From assembly GCA_949775045.1 (NCBI GenBank), contig OX459096.1:40582158-40646157 (forward strand): a stretch of DNA of 64,000 nt, given 5' to 3'. The position numbers were made by a program, and so were the translations under genes. Below the pieces are notes generated by a model that was not told the DNA's origin, did not search any database, and saw only the letters and a program-made list of their open reading frames with translations. Positions 25,982-37,900 of the stretch are shown piece after piece (the first letter of the stretch is position 1; each line of letters begins with the position of its first letter). This stretch comes from Metridium senile (taxonomy: Eukaryota; Cnidaria; Anthozoa; Actiniaria; Metridiidae).

Positions 25982-28900
25982 ATGGATGGTCGTAGTTGTT
26001 CTTGTGCTTTTGATAATAATGGTCGATTTTTAGCCCTTCTTACTCCTGATGGGTGTTTAAAAGTATGGGATAGTACTGATGGAGTGTTAAAAAGTCAATA
26101 CACACCGAGTTCACATCTTTCGTCGTCGTGTACTTGTTTAAAATGGTCCAATTCTTCACGTGGTTCGGTGAGTGAAGTTGCACAAGTTAGGATTCGTTGT
26201 TGTTAGAAAAACTCAAAATTAGATTAATTATTCGTTTTTTCTAATAACAATGAACCTAATAAGGTTTATAGGATATTAGTAGGGTGTTTGATTCACGTTT
26301 TGTTGCGAATTACAAACTTTTCTTTTACAAAATGGCCGTGAAAGGCATCAGTTTACACATCACGATTGAAACAGGTATCCCACGATTGCACCGTGAAAAA
26401 CGTGTCTGGAGTTTGAAAACATTAAACCCTTCACAAGCACGCCAATATTATCGAAACTATGAACTTATTAAGTACCATATTCAAGCTGAGGAAGCTAAAT
26501 ACAGTAACTAAAGAGATATCGATGTCTTTTTTTGCTATCGAAGATTACAGCTGTAGTTATACGTTCAATAGTTTTACACGGTGTAAAATCTTACAACAAT
26601 CTTCGACACTTGTATGAGTTAAGGCGAAACAGTTGCTTTTATGCAATTGGTTAACTAGCATCGAAATTTTTATGTATTTTCAGTTATTTGCTCTTATAAG
26701 TTACTTTCAAAGTAGTTTTAGTACAAAAGTCAACTTTGCTGTTGCTCATTTCACTGAAGTCGGAGGTTTTTTTTCATGATTTCAAAGTTATGATTTTAAG
26801 TTTTGGATTTATAAATTAAGAAGTCAATTTACATGTTCCTACAAAACCACCCGGTGTTGAAGAAAATGTGAGAAAATAACTAATTCCATTAGCTTTATAA
26901 TGTAGATAATTTTGTAAAAAGAAATTTAGTAACTGAAGGAGCTGTCTCAACCACAATGCTTTGCATGCCTCTATTATTGTTTACATGCCTGTATGATCCT
27001 TTCACCATCTTTGCGTTTTGTCAAAATGACGAATTGGAGTCAGAGTAATCTAAAAATTAGAAGGAATGGATAAGGATAGCGTTATTGAAGTAAATATTTC
27101 AGAAGAAATCATTGTGAATGCTTATGCATAGTTATTAGAATGACAAAGACTCAATCAAAGAGACCGGACTTGCTTCTAGCTGTATTGTAAGTACATGATT
27201 GTTTTGTTTTCTCAGACAACTCCAAGAAGAAAAAAGCAGAAAACATCTCATTCATCAGTTTCTTCGACAACGATTTCTATCATTGCACTTGGCACATTAA
27301 CAGGAGATGTATTGATCTATGATACATCAGAAAGAGATGTACAGCAGAGATTGGTAAGTGTCATTGGTTGGACGAACTGTTATGTACAATTGGATTCCAA
27401 AAGTAAATTTAGATATTTCTTTTTAGATATTTTTGGTATGTTTTATTTGATGGTGGTGATAATAATGGCAATGATGATGGTTATAGTGATATTGGTGATG
27501 ATAATGGTGGTGGTGGTGATAGTGGTCAAGAAGAATCATGATGGATAGGAAATAGTATTATGTGAATACCAGGTGCTTTCGCACACAAACTTCTGGCTAG
27601 TATAAGCCAATCAGACGCATTTTTGTCCAACACCAACAGTTTGAAAATGGCATTGTTCAAGAGAGTTGTTTCCCATGTTAACCCCTCTATAAATACTTCC
27701 TTAAATTAACTTTACATTAAAAAATAATATATAACTTGGACAACAAAAGCTTGCTGCAATAAAGAAGAATTAAAACAAAACACAAATGCCTAAAAGTAAC
27801 TGAAATCATTGCTGTCTTGAGGAACCATTTTGGAACTGTTCACTTTGACAAACAATCCTTTGCATGCTTTGAAGCGAGATCATCTGGTAATGTCAACAAT
27901 AATACCGTAGATTGATGAATTATATGCTATTATTCCTGTTTTCAGACTGACAGTCATACCGACAGAGTAAATGACCTGGCATGGGATTTAAATGGATCAC
28001 TGTATTCATGTTCAAATGATAAACACATTGTGGAATGGCGTGTGGACAAAGGAGAGCAAAAAAGGTAAACAATGCAATAAACATTAATAACAAGGATATA
28101 TAAATGGAAACTAGCGAGTAAACTAGTAGAGGCTGCGTCGGTGTTTGATATAAACGATAGGTAATATATAACATTGTTAGGGTTTGTTATGTCCATAGAG
28201 GCCCTCCTTTATTTCCCCAATGACAGTTATTCAGTTTATTCTAGGGAGATGCTATCAACAGTTTAAGGTCTTTTTAGAAGAAGACAAGATGAACTTTAAT
28301 TATTGGATAGGAGTTCATTGAGTATTTAAAAACACACATTCTGAAAATTCACAGAACTTGTGAGAGATTTCTCTCTTTTTATATAATCAATGAATTTCAT
28401 GTCATAATTATGATAAGAATGTTATATCACATAATTATTTATTTCTAACCATTATACATTGCAGTAAATGGAAAGCTGACCGTCATGGAGTGAATTCTAT
28501 TTGTATCAGCCCTCTTGGTAACTGTCTATTATCAGCTGGAAGAACAATAAAGTTATGGGACCTTGAAACAAAACAACTGTTAAAGGTTTGTTCTGATGTC
28601 TATATATTATATATTAGCCTGTTTAAGTTTCCAATGTGTAGTTCCAGAAAATATCCATACCCCCTCCCCGACGGAGGGTTTATATTTTCAGACCCCCCTA
28701 CCTCCTGGAATTTCCATTCCAGGGGTCTTCAGAAGACCTCCCTACCCCTCAGAATATCCATAATTTTCCCACTTGCCAATAAAGGCATCAATAGCACAAT
28801 TTTTGTTGATATTATGCAACTGCAAAAAATGGAAATGGATATTTTCAGGAACTACACAATACCTATGTCATTCACGTTTTGATCCAGCATATTTAACAGC

Positions 28901-31900
28901 AACAATAATATTGTTGACAACAACAGTCTACTTAATATTATAGTAATGTGTGTTTTTTAATGAGTGCAGTGTTACCCCTCTATACCAGACCCTAACAAAA
29001 CCTGGAATTTGCTGGAATTTTCACAAAGTTGCTAATAAAACCTCACTAAACAGAACAGTTTTCTTGTTACAAGACTTGTGTGGTATTATTTACTGTAAAT
29101 AAGTTCTCTCCTGGACTTTCCTATGTTTGTTTAGTTAATATTCAAAGTTTGATTCCACATGTATCTGCAGCCATGGGACTTAGAATGCTGAAAGTTTTAA
29201 CCAAAATACAGGCTGTATATAGATGAAAAAGTGAATGGAAACTAGCGAGTAAACTAGTATAGGCTGTGTTGTGATATAAACGATATAATGAAATTCGTAA
29301 CACCGTAAAAAATGTTGACTTAACTTTACTGATGTTTCGAGCTTTAGCCCTTATCAGAGTAAAAGACGTGTATGGTTAAGTTGTTAACTGATATTTCTTT
29401 TTCATAGAAATTTACTGGCCATGCTTCACCTGTTTCTGATCTTTTATTCCTGTCAAGTCCAAGCATGCCTGACTCTAATGCAAACCATGTATCTGAAAAG
29501 TCAATAAGTGGTTTGTACTTTTTATCTGGATCTAAAGATGAACGCCTTCTTAATGTATGGTATGTATACATTTGCATAATGGTGCACTTTTGACTAGAAG
29601 ACAACATAGGGTTGCATGCACAGGTGGTCGAGCCTTCTTGTCTCCATGTTTGAGTGGCGGCTAAGTAATAGCTAGATCACATGTACATTATACAGATACA
29701 TGAAAAAATATCATATGCCCTTGGCGGGAATTGAACCCCACTGTTTCGGCTCTCAAGTCCGACATGTTAGCCACTACACCACAAGGACGACCACGCTGGA
29801 TACACAGCTTGACAAAGTAGTATAGGGCAACTGTGGGGGTCCCAATTCATTGTTCACATGTACATTGGGTTTGTTTGTTTGATTGATGTTTTCCCTCATG
29901 CCCTATAGTTTTGTGGTTTTCCTCCCTCTCTGAAAATCAACATGTGAGCTTTGATGTGTAGATAATAATGCTGAACAGGATCAGATCAGTATTTTAAAGC
30001 TAATAAACTTTGATGGAAAATTAGGAGTATAGTCTCACGTTCCATTTATTTCTAGGTATGTGGATTTGGAGAGTAAAGAAAAAAATGCTCTGGTTTCATT
30101 ATCATTGAGTGATAACCCTACTACGATTGATGTCGCCCAATATGATGCTAATGAAAGGGTGAGATTTTTGTATAGTTTATGGCTTTGAGAATTTATGGAA
30201 AACGAAACAAACGAACTGTGTAGTCAAACTTTGACCGTACGTAGATTCGAACGCTTTATCACAATTAATTCTTTCTCAAATGGTTTACAAACTATCAAAG
30301 GCATTTAAAACTATATTTGAATGCATAAATACATACATTATAAAATATTTAGCATCTTTTGAAGGCCTTTTAAGGTGGCCCGGTAGTATTGACTTTGCAG
30401 GATAAACATAATTTTGTAACGCATTATTTTGCATCTAAACTTTGTCTGATTTCTACGAAATTTACACATATAGATCTCAAAACTTTGAAGTTTGAGCTAG
30501 TCATATTTTAAGTGCGATTTGTAGAAACTATAAAGAGAAATAATGTTTTTTTAAAAAGCACACGCTTTACTTAAATTGTCAATAAATCAAAACTTAGAAG
30601 ATGAATTTATTTCTTTTTTTGAGAGAATATTATTTGGTTATATGGAAACATATTGTAGCAGTTTTATTCAAATATTGACCTTGGAAGTTTTTTTACAAAC
30701 GTTTTTAAATTTTTGCGCGCAAAATTAATATAAAAATTCCATTGCTCAAATCTCAATAAGAATTAAAACATAGTTACAAATTTACCTGTAGAAAGAAAGA
30801 CCAATACCTCTTGTAACTTCTAATCACAAAATAGCGACTTTGAAGCCAACATTGCTAACTCTGATTTCTTGAAGAGCTTGTCGACATATTGTTGTTCACT
30901 GCGTAGTGAGCATTTCGAAAATATATCTACTCTATTTCTACAATTGTTGACCTTGAGTTTTCTATATAGTGTAGATACATGCTTAAGAGTCATAACTGTG
31001 AAATGTGGTCTTTTGTGCTGTTCTAAAAATGACAAAATTAGCGGCCAACGTACAGCAACCACGTTGCGCGTTCATTATACCTCGTTTGACTTCCAAGGAA
31101 AACCCTTCGCGTTATGTTTATTTACATCAACTTCACAACCTCATAATCCGTGAACACCGGTTCTGCACGAAGAATGTCTTTTTATGCAAATACAGAGACA
31201 ATTCAGGCGTAAACACTGCGTCTTTTTTCTATTTCTATTCGCAAAAAAGACATTCCTCGTGCAGAATCGGTGTTCACGGATTATGAGGTTGTGAAGTTGA
31301 TGTAAATAAACATAACGCGAAGGGTTTTCCTTGGAAGTCAAACGAGGTATAATGAACGCGCAACGTGGTTGCTGTACGTTGGCCGCTAATTTTGTCATTT
31401 TTAGAACAGCACAGAAGACCACATTTCACAGTTATGACTCTTAAGCATGTATCTACGCTATATAGAAAACTCAAGGTCAACAATTGAAGAAATAGAGTAG
31501 ATATATTTTCGAAATGCTCACTACGCAGTGAACAACAATATGTCGACAAGCTCTTCAAGAAATCAGAGCTAGCAATGTTGGCTTCAAAGTCGCTATTTTG
31601 TGATTAGAAGTTACAAGAGGTATTGGTCTTTCTTTCTACAGGTAAATTTGTAACTATGTTTTAATTCTTATTGAGATTTGAGCAATGGAATTTTTATATT
31701 AATTTTGCGCGCAAAAATTTAAAAACGTTTGTAAAAAAACTTCCAAGGTCAATATTTGAATAAAACTGCTACAATATGTTTCTATACAACCAAATAATAT
31801 TCTCTCAAAAAAAGAAATAAATTCATCTTCTAAGTTTTGATTTATTGACAATTTAAGTAAAGCGTGTGCTTTTTAAACCGCACTTAAAATATAACTAGCT

Positions 31901-34900
31901 CAAACTTCAAAGTTTTGAGATCTATATGTGTAAATTTCGTAGAAATCGGACAAAGTTTACATGCAAAATAATGCGTTACAAAATTATGTTTATCCTGCAA
32001 AGTCAATACTACCGGGCCACCTTAACTCAGTTTAAATCATCGATTTGACCAAGAGCCGTTTTTCCCGAGACTGCATTATATGTGGTCAGCTGTTCCTCAA
32101 CAAAATTAAAGATGGCGTCGTAGAGCTAGTGAAGTGCGTGTTTGTTTCTCATCGGTCTTCTTTGTTCGCACATTGCTTGTAAATTGAGGTAAAAGAGCAA
32201 GATTAAAGATAATTTATTACAAGAACAGTGATTTTTATTTTATTTCTGAAGCATAAGATAAACAGATGAAGAGATAAGTTCGTAAAAACGATCAGTTTAG
32301 TGGCCTTTAGTTTTCCTTGCATGGTTAAAACAGTGTATATTTCATTCCCTAGAAGACAATTAAGAGAATATCTATTTGTATGAAATTCCTGGGGGGTTTA
32401 AGACGATTTTGGAATTTCCTGGGGGAGGGGGGAGGGGGTCAAAAATCGATGCCAACCGTCGTAGGGTATGGTTATTTTCTGGAACAACCCAATGATGTGT
32501 AATCTATTTTTGCATTTCAATGATAATTTGTCACAAACTCACACATCCAAAGAAAGGTACAAAAACCGTTTATACCAGAAGAAAATAATGATGATTTCCT
32601 TTTAGTTATTGACTTAATACTCCAATTATGCAGCACTGCTGTAATATCTGACAAATATCATGCACATTTTCCCAAGCTTTAAAGCTTTGATTTGTTATAA
32701 CAATATTCACAAATTCCAAGCAAAGCACGAAGAGATATTATTGCTTATAAACAATAGAAACACACAAAAATAATAAATAACCGTGGATCAGACCAACATA
32801 TATATATATCTAAATAGAAACACATTTGAATATTCTCTGAATTTAGGTTTACTGTGCAAATGAGCCTTTTGTCAAATAGTACAGTATGTGGTACTAGATA
32901 ATGTGGAAGAGTATTAGGAATATTGCATCAATAATTATTGAGGACAACACAATTTGGTGAGAACAAGGCTTCTTGCTATTATTTGATTGTACTCAAATGT
33001 TTTTATTCAACTTTTAGTCTGTTCATGTTGCTGTTACCTCAAGAGATGGCTATCTTCATATATTTGAAAAGAATTTGAATGGGTAAGTTTTTATCTCTTT
33101 CACCAAGACAATCATGTAAAAAGTGGAAAAAATATATTGTATACATTTCATTATCTGTCTTAGATAGCAAATTAACCTAGATAGGAGTGATCCACAGGTT
33201 GTTATGTAAATTGTTGCTGAAATAGCTCACTTCATGGTGCTTTTCTGGTTATGTATTAACTCTTTCTTTGTCATTTTCAGAGGAGCAAAGAAGCCTCTCA
33301 GCCCAACAAGAAGTATACACCTGAAAACACCAGATATTAAGGTACACACACGCTTGTAATGTTTTGTTTCATATAATATAAAAGCTTGCTATGGATTTTG
33401 TCATTAAAATTATATTACAGTGCAAATAAAAAACGGTTGGCATCCAGTAATATTTCAGAAATTTTGTATCGATCGTTAATTGAGCAACCTGAAACAGCTC
33501 TCAACTACAAGACTTCTGGCTGATTTGTAGACATTTAAGCTTGGAGTAGTTGGAGTTGTTTCACATTGCTCAATAAACAACATATGGTTACTGAAATATT
33601 TCTCAGTGCCCAAGGTTTTTCGATTCACACTGAAAAATGGGACTTTTGAACTGGAGAAATATTGCCACTCGATCACCACCACTCGTTTAAATAAGTTTGT
33701 GACCCAATGATTTTTTTACAGGCTAAGTCATCTTCAATTCCACTAATCTGCTCCAAGCTTGTGACAGCCAAAGAACCATCTGTACTTGTGGCCTATGGAT
33801 CATCAGCAAAACCACAATTTGAAACATTAACCTATTCTTCCTATGAGTCAGAAACATGCCTGATACGAGAAAATACATCCAGTTTATCAATAAAGCAACA
33901 CTCACAGCTTACTGGTCCTGTTGACAAGGCTGACAGAAGTATACAAGAGACTTCTAGTTTAGGTCCATCCAACATGGCACTTGCTAGACCTACCATGGCA
34001 CAAAATGGTGCCAAAGGAGAACCAGCTTCAGTGCAGAATAGTACAGATGTGGCTCAACAGGTATGCTGTTACTCATTCAATCAATTAATCAACCAGTTCA
34101 TTAAACAAACAATTAATCATGCAGAGAGACTGTCAGTCAGTCAGTTTTAAATCAATCAGTTAGCTAATCTATAAATAAGTAAAACTCAACCAAACAAACT
34201 ATCAACCTATTAGTCAGTCAATCAAATTCATTATCTTACAAGTTGTTGATGCACTCAAATCATTTGATTTTGCAGAGTCTTGAGGACAGATTAAAAGCAA
34301 TAAGTAATCTTCCAAAAGAAAAGGCGTAAGTTGAAATTGTACTTATTTTATAGTATAGTAGTTGTGCAATACTTAATTGTTATTGCATAAATATACACAA
34401 TGTAAGTATTCAGGCTTATGATGATAATAACAATAAGAATAGGAATTGCCGTCAGATCGATATTTGATGACAACATGTACTCTGAAGCCTAGTATACTAA
34501 CATATACAGTAGCAGTTTCACACTAGAAGAACAAATCATCTTGGCAGACAACTTGACTTGACTGACAAGCCGTCTAATGTGAAAATAGGACACAATTTGT
34601 AAGGAAAATGTTATCTGATTTTGTTGCATTTGCAACAAATGAACAAATGAACAGAACATTTGTCTGTCCTCTATTGTGAAAAGGACCAGTAATAGCCTTA
34701 GTAACATTGGTCATTTTGTTCTTAAGGTATTTGCCCATGCAATTTTTATATCTTATTTTTGAAACTTTTTTTGAACAGATCATTTGTTTGTACCATGTAT
34801 TTTCCAAAAATGTATTTTTTTGTAAATTTCTCAAACTAATAACCCTCCAAAATGAGAGTTGAACATTGCATGATTTATTGGATCTGGACTGACAGTTGAT

Positions 34901-37900
34901 GTGACATATCTAAGGAAATGTGACAATTCTCACACCTCCAAAGGTCACAAACAGATTCTTGTAATATTACTGGCAAAAACATGGCATCCTGTAAACCACG
35001 GACTTGGATTTGTAAAACACGGACTCAGTCCAGTCCGTGTTTTCTGGGTCCAGTCCAGTCCGTGGTTTACAGGATGCCGTAAAACACGGACTGAGTCCGT
35101 GTTTTACAACGATTTGTAAAACACGGACTCAGTCCAGTCCGTGTTTTCTGGGTCCAGTCCAGTCCGTGGTTTACAGGATGCCGTAAAACACGGACTGAGT
35201 CCGTGTTTTACAACGATTTGTAAAACACGGACTCAGTAGTTCATATTACTAATCTGATAATCTGATAATCAGTCCGTGTTTTACAAATCGTTGTAAAACA
35301 CGGACTCAGTCCAGTCCGTGTTTTCTGGGTCCAGTCCAGTCCGTGGTTTACAGGATGCCCAAAAACATCGCCTTTACAAGCCAAAAGAGACAAAAAGTAT
35401 TAAGAATTTTTGCAGAAATTCATAACTGATGTAATTTTACTTGCAAAAATAGTTATTTCAACAGTTTAAAGCTTAGGATCATCTTGCATAACAACGGACA
35501 CAGGAATCCCACAGCAAAGCAGAATTTGTTCGATTTTAGCTCCCGCAATACGTTAAACCAGCGGATTTATATTCAAGATGGGGGAAAAGACAAACATAAG
35601 TTCGATTTGGACTGTTTTACGGCTGTTTTTAGACTTCAATACTGAAATATTTGCTATTTATCTGATACCTAAATTGTGTACTGTTGGTAGGATCAAAAAT
35701 TCTCAGTAAATAATAAGCATTTTGACCTAAATTTTGGCATGCTCTTTGAGGATATGATAACAGACAATCGTAGTTTCACAACCGTCGATCTATTGTTTGG
35801 TTGAGGTATTAAAAATGTTTAAAGTTGTTTGTTTCACTTTGTTTATGTTATTGCAAATAACTTTCTATCTAATCATTCAAACGATGGTCGTGAAATTACG
35901 ATTATGTAGTCCTACTGCAGAAACATGAATCTGCTATTATTTTTTGAAAATGATAAATACATTAGGAGAAAAACGCAAACTTCTGAAATTCACCTGTTCA
36001 AGGAAGCTAATCTAATTAAGACCTTTTGTAATTCTATACCCGATGAAAATACAACAAAAAAACAATTTCCATAGAATGAAGAATGACTACATACCATCAA
36101 AAATTGAACAATTTTAAATCTTGATTTTATACCAATTTTCAAAAAGACACCTATTTAGGGTGGGCAAATACCTTAAGATCAACTTTACCTATGTACAGTA
36201 TTCATCAGTGTTATCATAGTGAACTGCATACCTAATTCAACAAAGTTGTTGTGCACTACTGTATGTGTTGTAAACCAACTTGATTCCATCATAATAGGTC
36301 TTCAAGGAAAAGGACACCTACAGCTTCATCAATGGTACAGATGCTTACACAAGCATTACACAGTGATGATAAACACCTCCTGGAGGTAAGCAAACTGTCA
36401 GCATTGTACCAGCTCCATGTACCACACACAGAGTACCTAATAGTCAAGTTTTTTATTGTGCAGTGTACGCCTCGATTGTAGGAAAATTAATCACAGAATA
36501 GAGAAACCTTCATATTGTTTGTTAAAGTTTGCATTCCTTGCCTTACTACAGACTGTACTAAATACAAACAAATACATCACATACTATCAAAGCTTACATT
36601 GCATAATGAACAACTCAAAGATGGGGTCTGATTAGTGATGGTTTTTAAGGTTTGAAAACAGGCAGATGATGAGAATGACTTTAAGAATAGGAATTGCCGT
36701 CTGAACGATAATTGACGACAAAAGGGTCTCTGATGCCTGTAACAAATATACCTTATGCTATACCTTATGCTATAATTCTAATATATCCTATATTAGAATC
36801 TCTAAAACTACTTTAAATGGATTGATAAAATGGTGCATTGTATCAATGAATGTATACACTGGATAGCAATTTAGTAGAGTGGTAGAATAAAATGGGCTCA
36901 GCATATTTTACTGATCACTTTGTTTTTTGATGTTCCAGGGTGTGCTAAATGGAGTAAACAAAGGCAATCTCATTCGAAACACAGTCCATAAACTGCCAGT
37001 ACAGTTCATATTGCCATTAATCAAAGAGGTGAGTGTGCCAGTCTCTGTTTCAATCTCATCTTGAGCCCTATGATCTGCAGGCTACATTGGAGAAGTAAAA
37101 CAATTTGAGAATTTATAACAAAAGTTGTGACAAATTGATCCAAGACACTTTAACGTTTTTCATGAGGAAAGAGGATCAAACATTCAAATACCATATTTTT
37201 CATAGTGTGTTCCCCTTTCTTAAACAATGTAATTGTACAGGCTTATGATGATAATTACAATAAGAATAGGAATTGCCGTCAGATCGATATTTGATGACAA
37301 CATGTACTCTGAAGCCTAGTATACTAACATACAGTAGCAGTTTCACACTAGAAGACAGACAATTTAATCATCTTGGCAAACAAATTTATTGTCTTATGAC
37401 TGGCAAGTACATTGTCTGGTGTGAAAATAGGACACAATTTGTTTGGAAAATGTTATTTGATTTTGTTGAATTCACATCATATAAACACATTTTTAATATG
37501 GTTTCAATATCTCTATATTTCAGTTGATCTATAAAATACAGCGTTCTCCAAACAGGTAAGATTCAAATTGATTGCAAAACATTTCCAGGCAAAGAAATTA
37601 GTTTGTTTTAATGAAACAAAGGAACCAAAGATCTTGCAAATACTAATCAAATGCGTGTCTATATTTTTTCAGAGGTGCAATGTTAGCAGTGTGGTTGAAA
37701 TATATCTTGAATATTCACATGTCCTATCTAATGACGGTAAGTTGGATAGCCTCTGACAGTAAGCTAACTTTTGGTTACATGAAGGTGACAACCCTTAAAA
37801 AGCAGCTTGTTGATTGGGCACCACCACTGACCAATCACTAATATGGTTTCATGCTTAACAATATTAATACATAAATACAAAAGAATATATCACATGCTAT

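Noticed and set aside
27448..27545. Possible additional C/D snoRNA in tgatgatgg-rich intron sequence
   Set aside because: Simple repeat; no paired terminal stem and no properly spaced D box.
30820..31558. Four overlapping open frames of 80-94 codons
   Set aside because: Reciprocal copies in the arms of the 30374-32021 foldback, not genes.
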